Origin: Kiritimatiellia bacterium
Lineage (GTDB): Bacteria; Verrucomicrobiota; Kiritimatiellia; SLAD01
NCBI GenBank assembly: GCA_007125875.1
Contig: SLCI01000039.1
Span: 1 to 16,323 of the forward strand
Direction: 5' to 3'
DNA: 16,323 nucleotides
Each line of letters begins with the position of its first letter. Position 1 is the stretch's first letter. Made by a program: the position numbers and the translations under genes. The notes beneath the pieces are model-generated. The model saw nothing but the letters and a program-made list of their open reading frames with translations, had not been told where the DNA came from and made no database searches. This document shows positions 1-8,200 of the stretch, piece after piece.

Positions 1-925
1 TCCACGGAATCAAATTCACATGGCAGAGTAACGGTTGCTCACCTTTCGGGCGCAGGAGCTGTCCCAGCTGGGCCGCCTGTTCGGGGAAATCATTTTCCTC
101 TTTCAATAAAACGTACTCAAACGATACGCGGCGACGCGTCTTCTCGGTATAGACGCGCGTGGCCGCAATCAGCTCGGCAATCGGATAGCGCTTGTTCACC
201 GGCATCATGGCTGACCGCACGTCGTCTTGCGCCGCATGTAGGGATATAGCCAAATTGATCGGCAAAGATGCCTCCGCCAAACGTAAAATACCCGGGACCA
301 ATCCCACCGTGGACACCGTAAAATTACGTGCCCCCATATTGTAACCCGAGGGATCATGCAGGCGCTCCACAGAGGTCCACCACTGATCATAATTATTAAA
401 TGGCTCCCCCATGCCCATGTACACGATATTGGTCAATCCTTGCGGCACATCCTGATTACTGATCGCCCGCAATTCAGCCAACTCACGTTCTGCCCACATC
501 ACTTGCTCGATGATTTGCCCTGGCGTGAGATCATGCAGAAACCCCAACTTGCCTGTCGCGCAGAACACGCATTGCATCGGGCAACCGGATTGGGAGGACA
601 CGCATACGGTGGCGCGATCTGGATAAACCATCAGAACAGTCTCAACCGGTGATTTGTCAGGTAACTGCCAAAGGACTTTCCGCGTCATCCCATCATCGCC
701 CACCAGTCGTTTCACCAAGGTTAATCCGCCCAGCACGGTTTCGGAGGCTAAGCGTTCGCGCAAGGCCTTCGGGAAATCGGTCATCTCTTGCGGATTTGCA
801 GTGCGGAGCACATACAAGTGCCGATAGAGCTGCTTGGCACGAAACGCGGGCTGCTGCCATGACTGCATGAGTTCCGCTAACTCAGTGCGACTGAGATCGT
901 ATAGGTTGATGGGTGTATTTGGCAT
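1..925 (-). CDS. rlmN: Dual-specificity RNA methyltransferase RlmN, 3' end cut off by window edge
   Basis: Radical-SAM enzyme that methylates C2 of adenine 2503 in 23S rRNA and, in some bacteria, A37 of certain tRNAs; cytoplasmic. I translated 308 uninterrupted codons on the minus strand from the ATG at 925. The radical-SAM CX3CX2C motif is C115-C119-C122 (GCPMQCVFC). C108 lies seven residues upstream of it, the same spacing as the accessory cysteine (C118) in the E. coli enzyme. Other family blocks are YMGMGEPFNNY, NFTVSTVGLVPGI, LAISLHA and the terminal CHVNLIPW. The last ~50-70 residues, which should contain the methyl-accepting cysteine, lie outside the window. An in-frame TAG five codons upstream leaves this ATG as the first possible start. 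There is no clear Shine-Dalgarno. The nearest upstream gene is 290 nt away, so it is probably transcribed on its own. The family call is secure; rRNA versus tRNA specificity is not visible. Confidence 0.97.
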   Translation of the reverse strand, partial: MPNTPINLYDLSRTELAELMQSWQQPAFRAKQLYRHLYVLRTANPQEMTDFPKALRERLASETVLGGLTLVKRLVGDDGMTRKVLWQLPDKSPVETVLMVYPDRATVCVSSQSGCPMQCVFCATGKLGFLHDLTPGQIIEQVMWAERELAELRAISNQDVPQGLTNIVYMGMGEPFNNYDQWWTSVERLHDPSGYNMGARNFTVSTVGLVPGILRLAEASLPINLAISLHAAQDDVRSAMMPVNKRYPIAELIAATRVYTEKTRRRVSFEYVLLKEENDFPEQAAQLGQLLRPKGEQPLLCHVNLIPW

Positions 926-1075
926 TGCGACGCCATACTATCAGTTGAACGCACGATCGTCCACTGGCTGGCAGGGGGAATAGTGATTCGCGCTACCGCG
1001 TCAATCGAATTGTTTCGTGCAGCAGGCTACTGCCTCGCGCTGGTTCATGATCTTGACATGCGCGGAGCGTCACTG

Positions 1076-1145
1076 CGGCTCATCCGGAGGATTCGCCCTA
1101 CCTTCGCGTGATGGGAACGGTAGGGCGAACCGTCTCGGTGAGCCG
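1076..1145. repeat. Long imperfect palindrome, likely a dispersed hairpin repeat
   Basis: The two 27-nt arms are 1076-1102 and 1119-1145. Reverse-complemented they agree at 22 of 27 positions by hand count: an inner perfect 11-bp stem (TTCGCCCTACC with GGTAGGGCGAA) and an outer perfect 7-bp stem (CGGCTCA with TGAGCCG), separated by nine partly paired positions. The loop is 16 nt. A further perfect 11-bp inverted pair, CAGGCTACTGC at 1023-1033 and GCAGTAGCCTG at 1158-1168, encloses it, although the spacers are unequal (42 and 12 nt). Another CCCTACC lies at 1176-1182. It fills most of the 290-nt gap between DUF1501 and rlmN. No U-tract follows on the minus strand, so a simple intrinsic terminator is not supported. 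A non-autonomous palindromic element is the better explanation, but copy number cannot be seen from one window. Confidence 0.75.
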
Positions 1146-1214
1146 AAGTAATCCTATGCAGTAGCCTGACGGCGACCCTACCAGCAATTTCCGACTAGCG
1201 TGCTCGCACTGGGC

Positions 1215-2489
1215 TCAGGCCAGCAAATCGATCATCGGAAAGGTCCGGCCGAGAACCGGTTCGGGGTCGGCTCCCATCCATTGCCTTAGCAACGTGGCAT
1301 ACACGCTGCGGAAGTCGGTGTGATAGCCGAGTTCATGCCGTTGTTGATCGGTGAGACTGGGATGCTCGCCGAAGAATCCGCCCCGAAATCCTTGGCCGAG
1401 CACAAACATTGGACCGGCCGCGCCGTGATCCGTCCCTTGACTACCGTTCTCGTCCACACGGCGCCCGAACTCCGAAAATCCCATCACAGCGACGCGCTCC
1501 CATTGGCGTAATCGCACTAAATCGCGCCGAAACGACACCAGCCCCTGCGCCAACTGCGTCAACAAATTGGCGTGCATGCCTGCTTGGTTCGCATGTGTAT
1601 CGAATCCGCCGATCGAGGCATAAAAGACACGGCCAGCCACACCGCCGCCGATCAACTTCGCGATGAGCTGAAGATCATGTCCAAATCGAGTATTGGGATA
1701 TGCAATGCCGCCACGATATCGACGCTCAGCCGCTGCCACCATATCGGTGGAGGCCATCGCTTGAAGCGCGGTATGCTGCAAGTAATCGATGGCTGGACCA
1801 CCGACTGGACCGGCACTTTGATGAAGGCGCGCCAGCATGTCCCGTTGTTGTCGACGATGGGTGCCACCACGCTGGTCTGTGGCCCACGCGAAGTGCTCCG
1901 GACGATCCAAGGCGATCCCGGCGTCATGACCGGTTTCGCGACGCATGGCTTGTGGCATTTCACGCCCGATAGTGACAGCGCCCGGACTGGGGGCGCCTGC
2001 GCAGGTATTATCGAAAAAACGCCCGATCCAACCGGTACGAATTTGCTGATCGGCATCGGATGCGGTTTGCCAAATCTCCATGGAGCGAAAATGCGAGCGA
2101 TTGGGATTGGGATACCCCACGCCCTGAAGCCAGGTAAACTCCCCATCATCAAATAGGCGCTGTAATGGTGCCAAGGCCCCGTGCACGGCCAAATCATCAG
2201 TCACGCGAATGCGTTCCCCTGCCCTAATACCCAGGGTAGGCCGCAATCGGAAATAGTGATCGTCCGTGTATGGAATGATGGTGTTCAAGCCATCATTACC
2301 GCCGGACAACTGAATCACGACCAGCACAGGATCATCATGTGGACTTGATCGTGAAGTCAGCCCCAATGGATTGTCGACGGCAAGACAGGTACGCGTCAAA
2401 AAGGAGGGCGCGGTACCCGCCGCGGCGGTCAGCGCCAATCCGCTGCGCAGGAATTCGCGTCGACTATAAAGTTGTGGGCGAAAACGCAT
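1215..2489 (-). CDS. DUF1501 family protein with Tat signal
   Basis: A 424-residue exported protein of the DUF1501 family (PF07394), which is related in fold to the alkaline-phosphatase/sulfatase group but has no established reaction. The N-terminus carries a twin-arginine signal: SRREFLR at residues 9-15, then a hydrophobic Ala/Leu stretch to about residue 37, so the folded protein is expected to cross the inner membrane by Tat. Family blocks are LSGGNDG at 61-67, FSEFGRR at 338-344 and GTDHG at 352-356. The length is normal for the family and no break is seen. The ATG is 3 nt past the TAG of the DUF1800 gene, so the two are co-transcribed and probably translationally coupled. DUF1800-DUF1501 pairs are a recurrent arrangement in many bacteria, which implies a shared task. 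The substrate is unknown. Confidence 0.93.
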   Translation of the reverse strand: MRFRPQLYSRREFLRSGLALTAAAGTAPSFLTRTCLAVDNPLGLTSRSSPHDDPVLVVIQLSGGNDGLNTIIPYTDDHYFRLRPTLGIRAGERIRVTDDLAVHGALAPLQRLFDDGEFTWLQGVGYPNPNRSHFRSMEIWQTASDADQQIRTGWIGRFFDNTCAGAPSPGAVTIGREMPQAMRRETGHDAGIALDRPEHFAWATDQRGGTHRRQQRDMLARLHQSAGPVGGPAIDYLQHTALQAMASTDMVAAAERRYRGGIAYPNTRFGHDLQLIAKLIGGGVAGRVFYASIGGFDTHANQAGMHANLLTQLAQGLVSFRRDLVRLRQWERVAVMGFSEFGRRVDENGSQGTDHGAAGPMFVLGQGFRGGFFGEHPSLTDQQRHELGYHTDFRSVYATLLRQWMGADPEPVLGRTFPMIDLLA

Positions 2490-2492
2490 AGA

Positions 2493-3965
2493 CTAACAGA
2501 CCTGATATTCCGGTGAACATAACAACAGATAGGAAGCATCCTGAAATCGGCGGCTTGGCATACGCCGCTCCAGATCAAAAGATACGCGCGCATTGTTACT
2601 TGCGGTTTGCAGGTAGTCGCTCCAGTGAATGATCTCCCGAGGCTCTGCCGATCGTCCCAACACACGTTGGAGTAGCGCTTCTGTGCAGGCCTCCGGATTA
2701 CGATAGCGTGCCGGCGTCACCCAATCGCGGGCCGAAAACAGTGGTTGGTACTGGGCTTCATGCAACGGACCCGCCGCGCGATCTCGCAAACCGTCCACGA
2801 CGGTACCGGTGGCACAGAAGTAGGCAAAGTGATACCGCATCAATAGCGTATGCGTGTTAATCCAGTGTGTGTCTTCTTTCCAACCGTCCACATCAGGCGG
2901 CTGGAAAAGCTCTTGCCCCATACGACGCAGCGCCAGCGCTGAAATCGTTGCCGGCGCCTCCTCCACCTCGAGCTGACGATAGAGCCCGATCACAAACTCT
3001 ACCGGACTTTTGACGCGCACCTGACGGTTCTCAACGGCGTAAAAGCTCTGTGACCGGAACAACTCTCCCAGCCAATCTCTTGTACTGTAAAACACTTCAT
3101 CGAATCGATCCGACCATGCCGCCACCAAGCCAGGATCAGGGTTCGGATTCACAAAGTAGCGAAATAGTTTTTCAGGCAAAAAACGGCTTGCGCGGCGTTG
3201 CTCAAAAATGATCCGAATGATGTCATCGCCATTCCAACGGCCACGCTGCCCCATAAACACTTTCTCACTATCATCATGGCGCAATGAATTAAAAACCGCG
3301 CGCTCTCCCTGAACGGTCCACCCTGTGAACGCGCGTGCGGCCTCAGCAATATCACGTTCTGAGTAGTGCCCTTCGCCCAAGGTAAATAGTTCCATTAGCT
3401 CGCGGGCGAAATTGTCGTTGGGTCGATCAAGTTGACTAGACTCGAGATCAAGAAATCGGATCATCGCGGGATCTCGTGCAACGGCCGTAACCAATACGGG
3501 GAAAAAGTCGAAGGCGTGCTCACGCAGCATTTGGTTATGGCGATAGACGAGTCGTGGAGAGCGCACGCGATCGGCTTGCGTGGCAAAGTGGCTGTGCCAA
3601 AAAAGTGTGAGCTTCTCTTCCAATGGACGCCGAGTATGCCTGATACGCTGAATCCACCATTCGCGCAGCTCGGCGAGCTGTGATTCAGGATCGATCATCG
3701 GCTCTGTGTCGCCGGCATAGGCCGCCTCCGCTAAGTCATCAAAATCGCGGGTCGCCCACCGAGGCGCAACGAGATTGTAGGGAACGCGCTCTGGATGCGT
3801 GAGGGTATCAACGGCCAAGTCCAGGCCCAGCCCGCCGTAGTACTCCACGTCATCGGCACTCGGCTCAACCCCGACACGTCGAAGCAGATGGCGAACGGCA
3901 TCGTCATCCCATTCCGATGTCGGCAAAGGAGCGAGCGCATCCAGTTTGTCCGCAGTGGTAGGCAC
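2493..3965 (-). CDS. DUF1800 family protein
   Basis: A 490-residue protein of the DUF1800 family (PF08811), of unknown biochemical function. Diagnostic blocks are HLLRRVG near residue 26, the LFWHSHFATQ segment (W123, H124, H126) and NDNFARELMELFTLG at 183-197, followed by an RAFTGW block. I see no obvious N-terminal signal peptide or transmembrane segment, so its location is uncertain even though its partner is a Tat substrate. The start is GTG at 3965: an in-frame TAG lies four codons upstream and no in-frame ATG is near. An ATG two bases earlier is out of frame. No convincing Shine-Dalgarno was found. It is the first gene of the DUF1800-DUF1501 pair. The intergenic region upstream holds two hairpin repeats. 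Confidence 0.92.
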   Translation of the reverse strand: MPTTADKLDALAPLPTSEWDDDAVRHLLRRVGVEPSADDVEYYGGLGLDLAVDTLTHPERVPYNLVAPRWATRDFDDLAEAAYAGDTEPMIDPESQLAELREWWIQRIRHTRRPLEEKLTLFWHSHFATQADRVRSPRLVYRHNQMLREHAFDFFPVLVTAVARDPAMIRFLDLESSQLDRPNDNFARELMELFTLGEGHYSERDIAEAARAFTGWTVQGERAVFNSLRHDDSEKVFMGQRGRWNGDDIIRIIFEQRRASRFLPEKLFRYFVNPNPDPGLVAAWSDRFDEVFYSTRDWLGELFRSQSFYAVENRQVRVKSPVEFVIGLYRQLEVEEAPATISALALRRMGQELFQPPDVDGWKEDTHWINTHTLLMRYHFAYFCATGTVVDGLRDRAAGPLHEAQYQPLFSARDWVTPARYRNPEACTEALLQRVLGRSAEPREIIHWSDYLQTASNNARVSFDLERRMPSRRFQDASYLLLCSPEYQVC

Positions 3966-4077
3966 ATTAGTAGCCTACTGTATGGGCTTGGAAAGGCAAG
4001 TCACAGCCAGTTCGGAGGCGGGTCAGGGTCATTCAATTCTCCGCATGGATTTCTGATGAACGATTTGGACCCCATGT

Positions 4078-4164
4078 GGAGGGCGGAGCGCTGCGACGCC
4101 GCGATCTTGCATGGGCAAATGCAAACTCTTATGCGGCCTCCGGTCTCGCGGAGCTCGTCCCTCC
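4078..4164. repeat. REP/MITE-like hairpin unit 1
   Basis: The left arm 4078-4096 and right arm 4146-4164 form an inverted repeat matching at 15 of 19 positions, with a central ~49-nt loop. The left arm core GGGCGGAGCGCTGCGACGCC recurs with one change in unit 2, and both units carry GGGCAAATG internally. The same-orientation recurrence within 120 nt points to a mobile or amplified palindromic element rather than a gene-specific terminator. Confidence 0.75.
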
Positions 4165-4197
4165 ACACGCGAGTCAAAGTATAATGGTCATTTTGCA

Positions 4198-4290
4198 GGG
4201 CGGAGCTCTGCGACGCCGGGCAAATGGAATGAATCGTTCACGAATAAAAGCAGCAAGCACCGCGTTCTGCGGGCTCGCAGAGCTCGCCCC
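4198..4290. repeat. REP/MITE-like hairpin unit 2
   Basis: The left arm 4198-4213 (GGGCGGAGCTCTGCGA) and right arm 4275-4290 (TCGCAGAGCTCGCCCC) match at 14 of 16 positions after reverse complementing, a stronger stem than unit 1. The 21-nt left-arm block starting at 4198 agrees with that at 4081 in 20 positions. The two units are in direct orientation, separated by 33 nt of AT-richer sequence. Confidence 0.78.
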
Positions 4291-4378
4291 TTCAAGTGCT
4301 TCACTCCAAGCGCAATCATCTCATTGATAACGCATTTAGCGTGAGAACTCTCTGCCCCCGAGGTCACGCCCTTGGCTG

Positions 4379-5179
4379 CTAGCTTTCAATCTGAATGCGC
4401 TGCCTGATGTCTGCGGCACTCAGATTATGTAGCGCATCGAGAAAATAGAGCTGCAGGGTGCCGGGCCCCTGCGCCTTCGCTGCCGCCAACTCGCCCGCGA
4501 TGCCCATGACCACCATGGCATGCATCACAGCCTCAAAGGCGTTTGGATTTACGGCACAGAAGGCTCCGATCAGCGAGCTGGCGGTACACCCAAGACCGGT
4601 CACACGCGGCATGAGCGCATGCCCGTTGCGAACACGCACTTTTCGATCCGCGGAGATGACATAGTCCACTTCTCCGCTGACACAAACCACACAGTCATAC
4701 TGATCTGCGACACGTTGCGCAATCTCCGTGGCGGCCTCGGAGCCATGCTGACTATCCACCCCTTTGGCGCCGGCATCGGCTTGTTGCAGAGCCATGATTT
4801 CCGAAGCATTACCTCGCACAACGGTCGGCGAGACTGCTGAAAGCAACTCGTGCACGGTTCGGGTGCGCAAAGCAGTAGCCCCCGCCCCCACGGGATCAAT
4901 CACAATCGGGGTCCCTTTAGCTGCAGCGGCCCGTTGCGCCTTTTGCATGGCCTGAATCCAAGGCACACTGAGCGTACCGATATTGATGACCAAGGCACTT
5001 GCAATCCCAACCATTTCCTCAATTTCTTCTTCCGCATGAGCCATGACCGGTGATGCCCCCAACGAAAGCAAGGCATTGGCGGTGTTATTCATCACTACAT
5101 AGTTCGTGATGTTATGAATCAACGGTGCCTGCGCACGAATCTGCTCAACATCTGCCCAAACCTGTTCTTCTCTTGTCAT
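4379..5179 (-). CDS. thiM: Hydroxyethylthiazole kinase ThiM
   Basis: Phosphorylates 4-methyl-5-(2-hydroxyethyl)thiazole with ATP (EC 2.7.1.50), a cytoplasmic thiamine-salvage step. The N-terminal block PLIHNITNYVVMN, then NALLSLGASPVMAHAEEE and the VIDPVGAGAT segment, are typical of the ribokinase-like ThiM fold. The C-terminal VTGLGC motif puts the conserved cysteine at residue 198 if the ATG at 5179 is used, matching the numbering of the B. subtilis enzyme. I prefer this ATG (266 residues) to a TTG at 5191. AAGG lies 12 nt before the ATG but directly abuts the TTG, too close for a ribosome site. The gene follows the giant subtilase by 47 nt on the same strand. No other thiamine gene and no room for a TPP riboswitch are present, so control by readthrough or by the short leader is likely. 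Length and motifs are complete. Confidence 0.95.
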   Translation of the reverse strand: MTREEQVWADVEQIRAQAPLIHNITNYVVMNNTANALLSLGASPVMAHAEEEIEEMVGIASALVINIGTLSVPWIQAMQKAQRAAAAKGTPIVIDPVGAGATALRTRTVHELLSAVSPTVVRGNASEIMALQQADAGAKGVDSQHGSEAATEIAQRVADQYDCVVCVSGEVDYVISADRKVRVRNGHALMPRVTGLGCTASSLIGAFCAVNPNAFEAVMHAMVVMGIAGELAAAKAQGPGTLQLYFLDALHNLSAADIRQRIQIES

Positions 5180-5192
5180 GGTATTAATCAAC

Positions 5193-5226
5193 CTTCATCT
5201 AGAATGAAGTACGCCTCACACTTCAT
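5193..5226 (-). promoter_or_regulatory. Mutually exclusive hairpins in thiM leader (candidate)
   Basis: Read on the minus strand between the subtilase stop and thiM are the blocks ATGAAGT (5226-5220), ACTTCAT (5210-5204) and ATGAAG (5198-5193). The middle block can pair with the first (7 bp, 9-nt loop) or with the last (6 bp, 5-nt loop). The second pairing hides most of the AAGG used as the thiM ribosome site. The pairing potential is visible; a regulatory role is inference, and such short stems may arise by chance. Confidence 0.35.
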
Positions 5227-8200
5227 TTATTCCAATTCAACTTCAATCCGATAGTAACGGCGGCTCGTGATGGGATCCGGATCAACCCAAACAACCCAAC
5301 CGTCCTCTACAACATAGTTTGTCACGACCTGCGAGGTCCACTCCTCTTGCGGCAATAGTAGATCCGACGTGCGATAAACGGTGTATTGTCGATCGGGAGC
5401 AAATATCCAGCGCAACACGACCTCTCCTGCTGCGCCCAACTCATCCGTATCGACAAGTGCCATGAACTCTGCATCTTGATCTGAGGCGTCCAGCCCTGCG
5501 ATATCCTTTTGAATATTGGTTAATCGGCTACCCGTTTGACGTCCGACAGGATCCAGCACCAATACGGATCCTTCAACCGCCTCACTAATGTTGCCAAATT
5601 GATCCTGAGCCCGCACAAAAATTGTGTTGGTAGCATTGAGCGTTGCTCCGGTTAAAAGCGCATTCGTACCGGTTAACCAATCATTGATCACGATCTCATC
5701 GTTGTTGAGCGTCACGTAGTATCCCCCTACGCCCGACAGTTCGTCCTCGAACCCGCCCCATTCGACAAATAGCTCGGCACCGATGACATAGTCGCCCTGC
5801 GCGCTAGTCAGAATATACACGCTCGCGCCACTGCTGTCGGGTGGCACATTATCCACCACAAAGGGCTCACTCTCGTCCCATTGCCCGACTAATGCCTCGT
5901 CTATGGCCCGCATGCGAATGCGCGCTGCTGGATCGCCCAGTAGGCTGGGAACATTCGTAGTGGACCAAGCCCAACTGACCTCGTTCGTTATTGCACTACC
6001 TTCTTGCTGAACAATAACAGATCGGATTTGCTCGGCGAACGCATTGTCGACACTTGGATTGCCGCTTGTAGCGGCAGCCGTTGCCACCCAAGCCGGCCAC
6101 TCCTCTTCACCATCCGTAAAGACGGCCTCAAGGTTCACTACTTCACTATCAGGGGCATAGACATTGAGCATGACATCAACTTGACCGCTGCCATCGGTTC
6201 GCTGTTGTGCGGACAACAACACGACGGCGGGCAGTTCAGGGTTACGGCCTGCCCCGCTCAATGCAATCTGAATCTCGTCAGCAGCCAAATCGTTATGCTG
6301 AATAACCACATAGTCGACGTAATCATTGGTGGTTAACGGCCCAAAGCGGACATCCAATGTGATGGATTCACCGGGCGGGATGAGCAGCGGAGTCGATATG
6401 TTCGAGCTGATTGAGAATCCGTCCAGGCTTAACTCGAGCGCCGCGGCTGCATTCAACCGTCCTCCTGTAATGACCAAGGATTCCCATTGGGGCAGCGGTG
6501 TCACACTATCCAGCATCCAAGTCCGCAACTGATTGTAGGTCGCAGCGGGATGTACTGACATCAGTAGCGCGGCGGTTCCGGCAACATGCGGAGCGGCCAT
6601 CGATGTGCCGGTGCTGTTGCGATATCCGCCACCCGGCCATGTACTGTAAATAGAGCGGCCGGGCGCAGCTAGATGCACCGTATTTTCTCCCCAGTTGCTT
6701 GTCGTCCAGCGATTATCGTTCTGTTCGCTATTGGCAACAGACAAGACGTTCGCCACTTCATAGCTTGCGGGATACGTTGGCGTCTCATCATTGTCTTGAC
6801 CATCATTGCCTGCTGCCGCAACAAATAGCTGATTGGCGGACGCCGATGCTTCGATGACATCAAAAAAGGCTTGTGAATATCCTCCGCCGCCATACGAGTT
6901 ATTTAAGATGTGCGCCCCATGATCAATGGCGTACTCAACGGCCGCAATGGCATCGGCCAGCGTGCCTTGATTCTGCGCAGTAATGAACTTGAGCGCCATG
7001 ATCTGCACGTCCCAAGTAACGCCCACAACACCGATTCCATTGTTGCCAAGGGCACCGACGGTACCCGCCACATGTGTGCCGTGACCATGATCATCCATGG
7101 GGTCACCACTTGTCGGTAATCCCGTACCACTCGTCCAACGCGCTCCGTGCACATCACCGAAGGTCGGATTGGGGTTGACCCACATATTCGGCGCCAAATC
7201 CGCATGTATGTAGTCCACACCGGTATCGATCACCGCCACGATCACATTACTGCTTCCAGTCGTATACTCCCATGCGTACAATGCATCGATATCGGCTCCA
7301 GCCGTTCCGCTAAGCTGACCCGTGTTGCTCAAGCCCCATAATCGATAGAAGTTGCTATCATTGGGTTCCGCAAAGGTAGAAAGAATGTAGTTGGGCTCTG
7401 CATACTCCACATCAGGACGCGCCTCATACATGGCGATCATCGCCATTTGATCGGTACCCGGCGGCAACTCAACGACATCAACCGGGATGTGCCGGTAACT
7501 ATGACGCGGGGCCGTGCCTAGCGCGGCATGAGCCACTGCCCGATCTGCAAGGGTCGCCAAGTGCGGACGGAAACGGACTAGCAGTGTGCCTTCATCACGC
7601 GGCGCATCTGAAAGCAATGCATTTAAGCGCGGTGCACGGGGAAAACGCTCCGCAGGCGCAACCGGATGCTCGCTCGCGGTTTCGGATGCTTCAGCAGGTG
7701 GCGCTCCTGAGGCAAGACTCACGTCAATGATGGTCAGCGGCTCAGCGCTATTCGTGTTCGTAATGGTGATTTGTTCTACACGTTGAGTCGTCGTCAACAA
7801 GGTGCCGAAGGGCATGGACAGATCGTCGACTGGGACAATCGAATCACTCACTTCTATCGCGCCATTTAAGGCTACGACACTGAGCGTGCCTGTCACCGAA
7901 CCTTGGTAGACCGGATCGTCAATCATCACTTCAACGGCATATTCCCCGACGGCGGTGGGTGCCGCAGCGCTACCATTGTAAGTGACCAAGGTCGCAAGCC
8001 CGGGCGGGTCCGTCTGCACGCCGATCGTTTTCGGGAAGCTATCGAAAAGCTGCACCGTGTTTTCGAGATGTATGTCCGCATGCAATTTCTCTACATCGAG
8101 CGTGTATCGGAATCGATTCGTGGGCGCGATGCTGGCTTCACTGGACAGCAGCAATTCGGCCGAATAGGACATACCCGCATGAAGCCCGGAACTATCGATT

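Larger units (their letters stand above)
3966..4378. other. 413-nt intergenic region with two hairpin repeats
   Basis: This is the gap between thiM and DUF1800, both on the minus strand. It holds the two tandem hairpin units listed separately. I saw no ORF with family features, no tRNA and no clear terminator. Short ORFs here on the plus strand run through the repeats and read as repeat-derived. The promoter for DUF1800 should lie in 3966-4077, but no convincing -35/-10 pair was found there. Confidence 0.7.

Noticed and set aside
1572..2197. Long ORFs in other frames opposite DUF1501 (194 and 181 codons)
   Set aside because: They lie within the DUF1501 gene, show no family features, and are the usual shadows of a GC-rich coding strand.
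4180..4185. Perfect TATAAT on the plus strand between the two hairpin units
   Set aside because: No -35-like sequence 17 nt upstream and no plus-strand gene downstream; the hexamer lies in an AT-richer spacer between repeats.
3795..4344. Plus-strand ORFs across the DUF1800 start and the hairpin repeats
   Set aside because: They run through the DUF1800 gene or through palindromic repeats; their repeated peptide pieces simply mirror the repeated DNA.
3966..4378. CRISPR-like array from the repeated GGGCGGAGC blocks
   Set aside because: There are only two copies, each is half of its own hairpin, and there is no regular repeat-spacer spacing and no cas gene.
5180..5191. TTG start of thiM at 5191
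   Set aside because: The AAGG ribosome site directly abuts this codon; the ATG at 5179 has workable spacing and gives the expected cysteine numbering.
5180..5226. TPP riboswitch upstream of thiM
   Set aside because: Only 47 nt separate thiM from the preceding stop codon, too short for the aptamer, and no THI-box sequence is seen.
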